Below are positions 7,655-16,656 of a stretch of 64,000 bases of DNA, piece after piece. A model generated the notes under the pieces. The model worked only from the letters and a program-made list of their open reading frames with translations. It made no database searches and had not been told where the DNA came from. Origin of the DNA: CAVRGQ01 sp963720785 (GTDB taxonomy: Bacteria > Actinomycetota > Acidimicrobiia > IMCC26256 > DASPTH01); contig CAVRGQ010000008.1 in assembly GCA_963720785.1 (NCBI GenBank), positions 744,001-808,000 on the forward strand. Reading direction: 5' to 3'. The position numbers were made by a program, and so were the translations under genes. How positions within the stretch are numbered: the first letter of the stretch is position 1; every line of letters starts with the position of its first letter.

Positions 7655-9331
7655 GTGGGAGATCCGGTGCTGCTCGCGGTCGACGCCGAGGCCGACGCGC
7701 TCGATGAGCTGGAGCACGAGCTGCGCGACCGCTACGGCCGCCACTACCGCGTGGCGTGCTTCCCGGATCCGGCGGAAGCCCTCGCGCACCTGGAGGACCT
7801 CGCCGTGGCCGACGAGGCCGTCGCCCTGGTGCTCGCCGGGACACGACTCGACGGGATGACGGGCAGCGAGCTGCTCGAGGAGGCGCGCCGACTGCACCCG
7901 CACTCGAAGCGCGGGCTCCTCGTCGCCTGGGGTGACTGGGGGGATCCCGAGACCGGCGAGGCCATCTTCGACTCCATCGCGCGCGGGCGCATCGACTACT
8001 ACGTGCTCCGTCCGTCCGACCCGCCCGACGAGCTGTTCCATCACGCGATCTCGGGTCTGCTGCTCGACTGGGCCGAGTCGCAACGCACGTCGCCCTACAC
8101 GATCAAGGTCGTCGGCGACTCGTGGTCCGGGCGGTCCTACGAGCTGCGCGAGACGCTCGGCCGCTGCGCCATGCCCCACTCGTTCCATCTCGCCGACTCC
8201 GAGGTGGGCAGCGCACTGATCGCGGAGGCCGGCGCGCCGACGAAGCTCCCCATGCTGGTGTTGCCGAACGGGGTGGTGCTGCGCGATCCCAGCAACGCCG
8301 ACATCGCCACGGGCACCGGCTCGCCGCAGCACCCCGAACAGATGGACTTCGACCTCGTGATCATCGGCGCGGGGCCGGCCGGGCTCTCGGCCGCGGTCTA
8401 CGGCGCGTCGGAGGGCTTCGACACGCTCGTCGTCGACGAGGGCGCGATCGGCGGCCAGGCCACGTCGAGCTCGCTGATCCGCAACTACCTCGGGTTTCCT
8501 CGGGGCGTCAGCGGGCGGCGCCTCGCCCAGGACGCGTACCAACAGGCGTGGGTCTTCGGCGCGAAGTTCGTGTTCATGCACGCCGCGACCGGGCTGCGCT
8601 CCGAGGGTGACCACGTCGCGGTCGACCTCGCCGACCACGGATGGGTCCGGGCCCGGGCCGTGCTGCTCGCCACCGGTGTCAGCTACCGCCGCATCGGCGT
8701 CCCCGCGCTCGAGGCGCTCAACGGCCACGGCGTCTTCTACGGCAGCACGGCGTCGGAGGCCGCCAGCGTCGTCGGCGGAGAGGTCTTCATCGTGGGAGGT
8801 GCGAACTCCGCGGGCCAGTCGGCCCTGCACCTCGCGAGGTACGCACGCCGCGTCACGCTCGTGGTCCGGGCGCCGTCGCTCGACGCGGGCATGTCGCAGT
8901 ACCTGGTGCGCCAGGTCGAGGCCACGCCCAACATCGAGGTGCGCGTCGAGACGGAGGTGATCGACGGCGGGGGCAGCGGACGCCTCGAACACGTCGTCCT
9001 GCGGGACAACCGCACCGCACACGAAGCGACGGTCGCCGCCGACGCACTCTTCCTGATGATCGGCGCGCGGCCCCACACCGACTGGCTGCCGGCGGCGGTC
9101 GCGCGCGACGAACTGGGCTTCGTGCTCGCGGGCCAGGACCTCCCTGCGCACGCGTGGTCGTGCGACCGCCCACCGCTCCCCCTGGAGACGAGCATGCCGC
9201 GCGTCTTCGCCGCCGGCGACACGCGTCACGGCTCGGTCAAGCGGGTGGCGTCGGCAGTGGGTGAGGGATCGGTGACGATCCAGCAGCTCCACCAACTGTT
9301 CGCGCTCGACGACAGGGCCACGCCTCCGTGA
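7655..9331 (+). CDS. Fused receiver-like / thioredoxin-reductase-like flavoprotein lacking key residues
   Basis: A 558-residue three-part protein. Residues 1-125 resemble a response-regulator receiver, but the phospho-acceptor position is not Asp (LVLAGTRLDGMTG, Gly in place of Asp). Residues about 145-225 look like a glutaredoxin-type module without a CxxC. Residues about 233-550 are a thioredoxin-reductase-type flavoprotein: FAD motif VIIGAGPAGLSAAVYGA, NAD(P) motif IVGGANSAGQSALHLA and C-terminal VFAAGDTRHGSVKR. The disulfide CxxC of TrxB is replaced by STAS near residue 363. The architecture is known in databases as fused response regulator/thioredoxin-disulfide reductase. The missing residues argue against ordinary thioredoxin reduction. 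Start GTG 7655 has no clear ribosome site. Confidence 0.82.
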   Translation: MGDPVLLAVDAEADALDELEHELRDRYGRHYRVACFPDPAEALAHLEDLAVADEAVALVLAGTRLDGMTGSELLEEARRLHPHSKRGLLVAWGDWGDPETGEAIFDSIARGRIDYYVLRPSDPPDELFHHAISGLLLDWAESQRTSPYTIKVVGDSWSGRSYELRETLGRCAMPHSFHLADSEVGSALIAEAGAPTKLPMLVLPNGVVLRDPSNADIATGTGSPQHPEQMDFDLVIIGAGPAGLSAAVYGASEGFDTLVVDEGAIGGQATSSSLIRNYLGFPRGVSGRRLAQDAYQQAWVFGAKFVFMHAATGLRSEGDHVAVDLADHGWVRARAVLLATGVSYRRIGVPALEALNGHGVFYGSTASEAASVVGGEVFIVGGANSAGQSALHLARYARRVTLVVRAPSLDAGMSQYLVRQVEATPNIEVRVETEVIDGGGSGRLEHVVLRDNRTAHEATVAADALFLMIGARPHTDWLPAAVARDELGFVLAGQDLPAHAWSCDRPPLPLETSMPRVFAAGDTRHGSVKRVASAVGEGSVTIQQLHQLFALDDRATPP

Positions 9332-9398
9332 GCCGCCCGCTGGTGCCCCTGCACCGGTGCCGGTAGCGTCCGGTGTTCCGGCCAGGAGGGGATCGCGC

Positions 9399-11435
9399 GT
9401 GACGACATCGGTACCGAGCATCTGCGGCTGTTGTCCTGCCGGTTGCGGCATCCACGTGGAGCTCGACGGCGACCAGGTGATCGGCGTGCGCGGCGACACC
9501 GAGCATCCGGCGTCGCACGGGTACCTGTGCCAGAAGGGGCACCGGATCCCCTGGTTCCACCACCAGCCGGCGCGCCTCGACCACCCGCTGCTCCGCGGCG
9601 CGCCCACGACCTGGGACGAGAGCCTCGACGATCTCGCCGTGCTCGTGCGCGCCGCCGTCGACGAGCACGGCCCCGACGCCGTCGGCGTGTACCACGCGAG
9701 CGGGATGACGGGTGACACCGCGGGTATGGCCGCGATCCAGCGGTTCATCTCGGGGGTCGGCACGCGCCAGCGCTATTCGTCGATGACCGTCGACCACGCG
9801 CCCGCGATGCGCGCGCGCAGGAGATGGTCACCGGCTCCGCCGAGCTGCTGCCCACCTGGGTGCCCGAACACGGGGGCAACCGGCTCGTGGTGTACGTGGG
9901 CTGCAACGTGGTGGTGTCGCACGGGTACTTCTCGATCCTGCCCGACCCGATCCGTCGCCTGCGCGCCTTCCAACGCGACGGCGGTCAGGTGTGGGTGGTC
10001 GACCCCCGTCGCACGACGACCGCCGAGCTGGCCAACGGTCATGTCGCACCCCGGGCCGGCACCGACGCGATCCTCCTCGCGTGGCTCGTGCGCGAACTGC
10101 TCGCCGAGGAGGCGGGCGGCGACGAGCTGCGCCGCACCACCACTCCCGAGGACCGGCGCCGGCTCGCCGACGCAGTCGCGCCGTTCGACCGCGCCTTCAC
10201 CTCCGAGCGCACCGGGGTGCCCGGGGAGGAGCTCGACGCCCTGCTCGACGCGATCCGGGCCGCGGGCCGCATCGGCGTCGTCACCGGCTCGGGCCTGCTC
10301 TTCGCGCCCGACGGGCTGGTGGCCGAGTGGCTCCGCTGGGCGCTCCTCGCGGTGACCGGCTCGCTCGACACGCGCGGCGGCATGTACTTCAACCCCGGCT
10401 GGATGTCGCCGCTCGAGCAGCGCGAGCCGTGGGCGCCCGCACCGGAGGACGGCGCGTACGCACCGGGCCCCCGCTCGCGCCCGGAGCTGCCGCTGGTGTT
10501 CGGCGAGATGCCCTGCGTGGCGATGGCCGACGAGATCGAGGCCGGCAACCTCCGCGTGCTGATCATCGCGGGCGGCAGCCCGATCACCGCCTTCCCCGAT
10601 CCCGAGCGGGTCACCGTCGCGCTCGGCAAGCTCGACGCGCTCGCGGTGATCGACATCGTCGCGTCGCCCCTCACCGAGTTGGCGACGCACCTCTACCCGG
10701 GCGCGTCGCCACTCGAGCGCACGAACATCCAGGCGTGGAACGGACGCACGGGTCTCGCACCGATGGTGGTGCCGCCCGCCGCGGAGCGTCGCTCCACGTG
10801 GCAGCTGTTCGCGGGGCTGGGGCAGCGCCTCGGCATCGAGGTGGTGCGCGGCCTCGATCCCGACACGGCAACCGACGACGACATCATCCGCAAGCTCGCG
10901 TTCGCGCTCGCGAGGCGGCGCCGAGGAGTTGTTCGCCGCGTCCACGCACGGTGTCCTGCCGCCCGAGCTCTACGGCTGGGTCGAGCGGTACCTGCCCGAC
11001 GGCAAATGGCGCATCGCGCCGCCCTCGATGCTGGCGCGGCTCCCCGGGCTGCTCGATCCCCCGCCCGCCGGGCGACCGCTCCAGTTGCTCTGCACGCGCA
11101 TCACCGCGACGAAGAACTCCAACGACTTCCTGCCGCTCGAACGGCTCGCGCAGCGGCCGGCCGTATCCCTGCATCCCGACGATGCAGGCGCGCTGGGCAT
11201 CGCCGACGGCGACGCGGTCGAGGTGGAGAGCGATGCCGGCGCGCTGCGATGCGTCGCCCGGGTCGACCCGGCCAGTGGGCGGGGCGCGGTGTCGATCGTG
11301 CACGGTTCGAACGTCACCAACGTGACCAGGCTGACGTCGCCGTCCACCGGCATCGATCCGCTCACCGGTGAACCGGTCATGACGGCAGTGCCGGTGTCGG
11401 TTCGCCCCCTCGAACTGGAGTTGATCTCCCCATGA
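9399..11435 (+). CDS. Molybdopterin-dependent oxidoreductase (MopB family), two frameshifts
   Basis: About 678 residues. The N-terminal [4Fe-4S] motif is CGCCPAGCG followed about 27 residues later by LCQKGH. GTG 9399 is chosen because AGGAGGGG ends 7 bases upstream. The residue aligned with the metal-ligating Sec/Cys of formate dehydrogenase is Asp (SSMTVDHAPAM; compare RVUHGPS). The C-terminal dinucleotide-binding domain has LHPDDAGALGIADGDAV and FGEMPCVAMADEIE. The frame slips near 9815 and 10912; both sides are conserved. Its stop overlaps the next gene's start (ATGA), implying translational coupling to an amidohydrolase. Cytoplasmic (no twin-arginine signal). Reaction unknown: hydroxylation, hydration and reduction are all seen in this superfamily. 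Confidence 0.83.
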
Positions 11436-12649
11436 CCACGTACCCGCACGACCGCTATGTCGTGATCTCGGCCGACTGCCACGCCGGCGCCGACCTGCGT
11501 GACTACCGGCCGTTCCTCGAGGCGGCGTACCACGACGAGTTCGACCGGTGGGCCGATGCCTACGTGAACCCGTTCGGCGACCTCGTGCGTCCCGACGCCA
11601 ACCGCAACTGGGACGATGCCGTGCGCAACGCCGCGCTCGAGTCCGATGGCATCGCGGGCGAGATCGTCTACCCCAACACCGTGCCGCCGTTCTTCCCGCG
11701 CGGAGGGCTGGTCGCGCTCGTGCCGAGCGCCGACGAGTACCGCCTGCGGCTCGCGGGCTTGCGCGCGCACAACCGCTGGCTCGCCGACTGGTGCTCGCAC
11801 CTGCCCGGCCGCCGCGCCGGCATCGGGCAGATCCTCCTGAACGATCTCGACGACGCCGTGGAGGACGTGCACTGGATCGCCGATCACGGGCTCATGGGCG
11901 GCGTGCTCATCCCCGGCGTGCCCCCGGGCAGCGGCATCGACCCGTTGCACTCACCGGTGTACGACCCGGTCTGGCGCGCGTGCGAGGAGCGCGGGGTGGT
12001 GCTCAACATGCACGGCGGAACCGGCTCGCCCGACATCGGCATGTTCCCCGCCTCACCGGCGATGTTCGTGTTGGAGGCGAGCTTCTACGCGCATCGGCCG
12101 TTGTGGGCGCTGGTGATGTCGGGCGCGTTCGATCGCTTCCCCGGCCTGCAACTCGTGTTCGCCGAGGCCGGCTCGAGCTGGGTGCGCAACACACTCGCGA
12201 TGATGGACTCGATCCAGGCCCGGATCGAGCAGGGCAACGTGGGTGTCATGCCGATCGCGAACCCGCTGATCCTGGAGATGAAGCCGAGCGAGTACTGGCA
12301 GCGCAACTGCTGGCTCGGATCGAGCTTCATGACACGCGGCGACGCCGACGACCGCGACGCGGTGGGCTCGCACAAGATCATGTGGGGCAGCGACTTCCCC
12401 CACGACGAGGGCACCTACCCGTACACCCGGGAGTCGCTCGCCCACACGTTCGCGGGGATCGATCCGACGGAGGTGGCGGCGATGGTGGGTGGCACCGCGG
12501 CGCAGGTCTACGGCTTCGACCTCGACGCCCTGCGCCCAGTTGCCGACCGCATCGGACCCGAGGTCACCGCAGTGCGGGCCGGGCTCGACGACATCCCCAC
12601 CGACACCACCAGCTTCGCGTTCGGTCCGCGGACCGTCGGCGTCGCCTAG
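11432..12649 (+). CDS. Amidohydrolase family protein (COG2159-like), coupled to the MopB gene
   Basis: A 405-residue TIM-barrel metal-dependent hydrolase. The N-terminal strand VVISADCHAGADL carries the D-x-H metal site. Later elements are LNMHGGTGSPD, LVFAEAGSSWV and the C-terminal Asp motif MWGSDFPHDEGTYPYTRESL. ATG 11432 overlaps the upstream stop in ATGA, so the two proteins are probably made in fixed ratio. Members of this family act as decarboxylases or hydrolases on cyclic or aromatic acids. It is one of four intact relatives here (with 26249, 36230 and 55102). Intact. Confidence 0.88.
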   Translation: MTTYPHDRYVVISADCHAGADLRDYRPFLEAAYHDEFDRWADAYVNPFGDLVRPDANRNWDDAVRNAALESDGIAGEIVYPNTVPPFFPRGGLVALVPSADEYRLRLAGLRAHNRWLADWCSHLPGRRAGIGQILLNDLDDAVEDVHWIADHGLMGGVLIPGVPPGSGIDPLHSPVYDPVWRACEERGVVLNMHGGTGSPDIGMFPASPAMFVLEASFYAHRPLWALVMSGAFDRFPGLQLVFAEAGSSWVRNTLAMMDSIQARIEQGNVGVMPIANPLILEMKPSEYWQRNCWLGSSFMTRGDADDRDAVGSHKIMWGSDFPHDEGTYPYTRESLAHTFAGIDPTEVAAMVGGTAAQVYGFDLDALRPVADRIGPEVTAVRAGLDDIPTDTTSFAFGPRTVGVA

Positions 12650-12659
12650 GGTCTCCCCC

Positions 12660-12824
12660 ATGTTCTACTGGGGTGTCGGAATCTTCTTCTTCGTGGCGGT
12701 CCTCTGCATCATCGCCGGGTACTCGGTGATGAAGCGTCGTCGCAACTACGAAGCCAGCGAGTACGGCGGCGAGGAGCCGATGAGCGACGCGGAGTTCCGT
12801 CGCATCGAGGGCTTCGACGACTGA
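12660..12824 (+). CDS. Small single-pass membrane protein
   Basis: A 54-residue protein. Residues 3-24 form one hydrophobic helix (YWGVGIFFFVAVLCIIAGYSV), followed by KRRR and an acidic soluble tail ending EFRRIEGFDD. The positive residues after the helix predict an outside N-terminus and inside C-terminus. It starts 10 bases after the amidohydrolase stop, with no strong ribosome site apart from TCCCCC. Function unknown. Short proteins of this kind are common and easily missed. Confidence 0.6.
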   Translation: MFYWGVGIFFFVAVLCIIAGYSVMKRRRNYEASEYGGEEPMSDAEFRRIEGFDD

Positions 12825-12839
12825 CCCGCGAAGGGGTTG

Positions 12840-12956
12840 CTACTTGCGGCCCTTGCCGCTGTTCTTGCGAGCCTTCGACCGCTGCTTCTTGCCGGGGGGA
12901 CCCTCGGCGCTTCCACGGGGCATCGACGGGTCGCCGGTCTTCTTCGCTTTGGCCAT
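12840..12956 (-). CDS. Small lysine-rich protein (38 aa)
   Basis: ATG 12956 opens MAKAKKTGDPSMPRG, and the protein ends KKQRSKARKNSGKGRK before TAG. Almost half the residues are Lys or Arg, so nucleic-acid binding is plausible. GGAG directly precedes the ATG. It has the same length and general character as the protein at 26081 on the other strand, but low sequence identity. Convergent with 12660. Confidence 0.5.
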   Translation of the reverse strand: MAKAKKTGDPSMPRGSAEGPPGKKQRSKARKNSGKGRK

Positions 12957-13070
12957 CTCCGTACCTTAGGGGCTGGGCAGCCGTTCCCTTCCGGTGAAGG
13001 GAGTCTCCCGACGCGCGTCGCAACCGATCGGCGTACTGTGACGCAACACCTGCGTCGACGAGGGGGAGAC

Positions 13071-13938
13071 ATGGCGACGGTGGCACCCGAGGTGGGCGGG
13101 ACCGCACAGGTCCGAGCCGAGGTGAATTACGTCCGCAACCCGCCGGGGCCCGGCGACGCGGTCCTCGAGTTCGTGACCGAGGCCGAGGACCGCTCGACCA
13201 TGCAGACCCTCCCCGGTCGCGAGATGCGGATCGTCGACACGCGAGGCATCCCCACCGGTCTCGACCTCGAGGGCTTCGTGCTGGTCGACCACGTGAGCGC
13301 AGTGGTCGACTTCGACGCGATCCAGGTGGATCCCGTCGTCGATCAGCAGTACATCGACGAGACCACCGAGCTCCTCGCCGACATCACCGGCGCATCGCGG
13401 GTGTTCATGCTGGGCGGTGGGAAGAAGCGCTACGGCGAGAGCGCGACCGAGAAGCTGGCCGCGCTCTCCAACGCCAAGCCTGCGCGGTACGCGCACGCCG
13501 ACAACACCGACACCTCGGCGACCGGTCTGGTGGAGATGATCGCCCAGTTCGTCGACGACCTGGATCTCGGCGACTACTCGCGCTGGGCCCTCTACAACCT
13601 CTGGCGCGCGGTCACCCCACCACCCCAGGACTTCCCGCTCGCGGTGTGCGACGCGCGCACGGTGGCCCGCGGCGACGAAGTGACCGTCGCCGCGGTCACC
13701 GAGGAGCACGGCTTCGACATCCGCCACGACACCACGGGCTACCTCCACAACCCCGCGCACGAGTGGCACTACTTCCGCGACATGACGCCGCGACGAGGTG
13801 CTGGTGTTCAAGGCGCACGACACCGATCCGCACCGCGCCGGCCGGGTGCCGCACACCGCGTTCACCGACCCCACCTGCCCGCCGGGTGTGCCGACGCGAG
13901 CGAGCGTCGAGATGCGCGGCCTCGCCCTCTTCGACTGA
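13071..13938 (+). CDS. CmcJ/NvfI (AsaB-like) family oxidoreductase, one frameshift
   Basis: About 288 residues. Family hallmarks are YNLWRAVTPPPQDFPLAVCDART near 13597 and HNPAHEWHYFRDMTP near 13750. After a one-base slip near 13791 comes DEVLVFKAHDTDP, then the C-terminal SVEMRGLALFD. Characterised relatives act in cephamycin 7-methoxylation and in fungal oxygenation, and the family is linked to Fe(II)/2-oxoglutarate-type chemistry. AGGGGGAG precedes ATG 13071. The sulfotransferase gene begins 42 bases downstream on the same strand. Substrate unknown. Confidence 0.72.
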
Positions 13939-13980
13939 CACCGGCCGAGACCAGGGCCGAGCAAGAAGGAAAGGACACCC

Positions 13981-15162
13981 GTGCCCGAGCTCACGGTCGA
14001 CGACGTCCTCGAGCACGCCCGCGCGCTCACCGACGTGGAGGATCCCGACCCCACCCACTTCGTCGAGAACCTCACCGCGGCCGTCGACTCCATCAACCGC
14101 GACGCCGCGCTCATCCCTGGTGCGGCGGACCACTTCGTGGGAATGCTCGCCGTCGCGGCGCGAAACCGGATGGAGGTCGACCGCTGCGTGGCCGACGAGC
14201 CGGGGATCGCGAGGTCGGAGCTCACGCCACCGATCTTCCTCACCGGCCTCCCCCGCTCCGGCACCACCTACTTCCAGTACCTGTTCGACCAGGACCCCGA
14301 CCTGCGCATGCTGCGCACCTGGGAAGGTGACCGCCCCGCCCCGCCACCGGCCGTCGACCCCGAATCCGCCCGCCTGCGGCGCGCAGCGAGCATCGAGACG
14401 GCACGGCGCAACCACGAGGCCACCGGCGGGAAGATCGACGCCTTCCACCTCACCGACGTCGACGGCCCGCAGGAGTGCCTGGCCATCCTCGACCAGACGT
14501 TCGTGAACCCCGGGCTGCTCTGGATGATGTCGGTGTCGGGCTACTTCGAGCACCTCCTGCACACCGCCGACCTCGTGGCCGCGTACGAGCACCACGCCAC
14601 CGTGTTGAAGATGCTGCAGTGGGGGGCGCCGCCGCGCCGCTGGGCGCTCAAGTGGCCGTGTCACCTGCTCGCACTCGACGCCATCGCCACCGTGCATCCC
14701 GAGGCGCGCTTCGTGGTGACGCACCGCGACCCGGTGCAGGCGCTCGCGTCGAACTGCAGCCTCACCCAGATGTTGCGGACGGGTACGTCACCGAACGCCG
14801 ACCCGGAGCAGATCGGTCGCGACATGTTGGAGCTGGTGCGCCAACACGTCGACCGCCTCGTCGCGTTCGACATCGCGCAGGAGGCCACGGGCGACTCGCA
14901 CGTGGTGCACGTCGACTACTACCAACTCGTCGACGCACCCGAGGCGGTGATGCCCGACGTGTTCGCGGCGATCGGCCTCGCGTGGACCCCCGAGGTCGAC
15001 GAACGCGTCCGCGTGTGGCGCGCCGAGAACCCGCAGGGCAAGCGCGGTACGCACGAGTACCACCTCGAGGATTACGGCCTCGACCGCGACGCGATCGCCG
15101 ATGCCTTCGCCGCCTACACCGAGCGGTTCGCCATCCCCAGCGAGGACGAGCGCGACCGATGA
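13981..15162 (+). CDS. Sulfotransferase family protein
   Basis: A 393-residue intact protein. The PAPS-binding 5'-phosphosulfate loop LTGLPRSGTTYFQ is near residue 88, and the 3'-phosphate region VVTHRDPVQALAS near residue 245. The C-terminus contains the GTHEYHLEDYGL segment typical of actinobacterial and mycobacterial Stf-like proteins. GTG 13981 is preceded by AAGGAAAGG. The stop overlaps the next start (ATGA at 15159). Expected role: transfer of sulfate from PAPS to a hydroxylated small molecule or lipid. The enzyme is cytoplasmic. Confidence 0.87.
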   Translation: MPELTVDDVLEHARALTDVEDPDPTHFVENLTAAVDSINRDAALIPGAADHFVGMLAVAARNRMEVDRCVADEPGIARSELTPPIFLTGLPRSGTTYFQYLFDQDPDLRMLRTWEGDRPAPPPAVDPESARLRRAASIETARRNHEATGGKIDAFHLTDVDGPQECLAILDQTFVNPGLLWMMSVSGYFEHLLHTADLVAAYEHHATVLKMLQWGAPPRRWALKWPCHLLALDAIATVHPEARFVVTHRDPVQALASNCSLTQMLRTGTSPNADPEQIGRDMLELVRQHVDRLVAFDIAQEATGDSHVVHVDYYQLVDAPEAVMPDVFAAIGLAWTPEVDERVRVWRAENPQGKRGTHEYHLEDYGLDRDAIADAFAAYTERFAIPSEDERDR

Positions 15163-16363
15163 CGGCTGATCCGACCGACGACCCGGTCGGCTGGCTGGGC
15201 TGCCTCGACGACCTCCGCGCCGCGGCCGACCGGCTCCGCGCCCAGGTCGAGGCGAGTGACGGGACCCGAGCGCGAAGCCGAGGTCGCGGTCAAACTCTTC
15301 GGCGCGTTGATGGGCGCGTACCTCACGCAGCTCTGGGCCGAGCCCGAGCACCCGGCGTTCCTCCCGAGCGTCGGCTACCACCAGATGTACGGCACGCCGA
15401 ACCCCGACACGATCTACCGCAACGCCGCGATCGACGGCAGCGGCGTGTACCGCATCAGCGGGCGACGCGGCACCGTCCCCGACGTGACGATCATGCCGTT
15501 CGGACCACCCGTGGCCGGCGGCCTGCAGACCTTCGACCCGTTCGACCTCGACGACCTCGCGATCGCGGCCGACGGAACCTTCACCGTGGTGCTGAGTGCG
15601 CAGCGTCCCGAGGGAGCCGAGGGAGCCGAGGGCGCGGGCGACTGGTGGCGCCTCGAACCCGAGATGCGCACGCTGATGCTGCGCAGCGTCTCCGAGCGCT
15701 GGGGCGAGGACACCGAGCCGCAGGTCGCCATCGTGCGCCTCGACGTCGATCCGCGGCGCGAGCGCATCGAGCCTCGACGCGCTGCAGGCGCGCTTCGGGT
15801 TCCACGCCCTGGTCGTGGAGGGGATGGTGATGTCGGGCGTCGGCCGCATCGGACGGCTGCGCGCCGACGGTGTGATCAACCGTCTCGTGACCGTCGACTA
15901 CTCGGGCACCGGCGGGGGGCTCGCCGACCAGTGGTACCAGGAGGGGTGCTACTCGCTGGCCGACGACGAGGTGCTGCTCGTCGAGACGACGCTCGACCCC
16001 TCGTGCCGGGCGTTCTCGTTGTCGCTCACCGACGCGTGCTTCTCCACCATCGACTGGATGAACGCGCAGAGCAGCCTGAACCGGTCGCAGGCGGTCGTCG
16101 ACCCCGACGGTGTGCTGCGCGTCGTGGTCGGCGCCACCGATCCGGGCGTGCCCAATTGGCTCGACACCACCGGCCACGAGTTCGGCGCGCTGCAGTTCCG
16201 GTGGACCGGGACGCCGACCGCCCCCGACGTGACCGTGCGGGTGATGGCCGCCGACGCGCTCGACGCCGCGCTCCCTCCGACCATCGGTCAGGTCACCGCA
16301 GCAGAACGCGCCGACGCGATCCGCGCCCGACAGGTCGGCGCGCAGTTGCGCACCAAGTGGTGA
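15159..16363 (+). CDS. DUF1214-type conserved protein (two frameshifts)
   Basis: About 401 residues read in three segments: 15159 to about 15262, to about 15772, and to 16363. The middle segment carries GTPNPDTIYRNAAIDGSGVYRI, a pattern known from DUF1214/DUF1254 proteins; the last carries SLTDACFSTIDWMNAQSSLN and VPNWLDTTGHEFGALQFRW. Slips near 15263 and 15772 are each one base. ATG 15159 overlaps the sulfotransferase stop (ATGA), so the two are coupled. DUF1214 proteins have no settled reaction. The pairing suggests that it acts on, or carries, the same compound as the sulfotransferase. Confidence 0.7.
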
Positions 16364-16449
16364 GTGACGCCGACCTCGGCAGGATGAACCGTTCGGCCGT
16401 GGCGCGGGGTGCGCTCGTGGCGCAGGCTCGCGGCAGCGAGGAGGCGACC

Positions 16450-16650
16450 ATGGGCTCAAGATCTGACGACCTCAAGGGACGAGCGAAGGAAGCGGTCGGC
16501 GATCTGACCGACAACGACAAGCTGAAGCGTGAGGGTCAGGCTGACCGTGCCGGCAGCAAGGCCAAGGAAGTCGTCGAGAAGGCCGGCGACAAGGCCAAGG
16601 ACCTCGTCGACGACTTCAAGGACAAGGTGCAGGGCTCGAACAAGGACTGA
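16450..16650 (+). CDS. CsbD family stress-response protein
   Basis: A 66-residue, charged, Lys/Asp-rich helical protein. The family start is DDLKGRAKEAVGDLTDNDKL, and the C-terminus is AKDLVDDFKDKVQGSNKD. CsbD proteins are general-stress proteins of unknown mechanism, often under alternative sigma control. GAGGCG precedes ATG 16450. It is convergent with the P450 gene, with a 6-base gap. Confidence 0.85.
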   Translation: MGSRSDDLKGRAKEAVGDLTDNDKLKREGQADRAGSKAKEVVEKAGDKAKDLVDDFKDKVQGSNKD

Positions 16651-16656
16651 CCCACG

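Noticed and set aside
7502..9763. A 753-residue open frame on the minus strand
   Set aside because: It is antisense to the receiver/TrxR fusion, which has clear domains. Its composition is Arg/Val/Gly-rich, typical of high-GC shadow frames, and it has no ribosome site.
9780..9830. Selenocysteine in the formate-dehydrogenase-like enzyme
   Set aside because: The aligned codon is Asp (GAC), and no in-frame TGA lies there.
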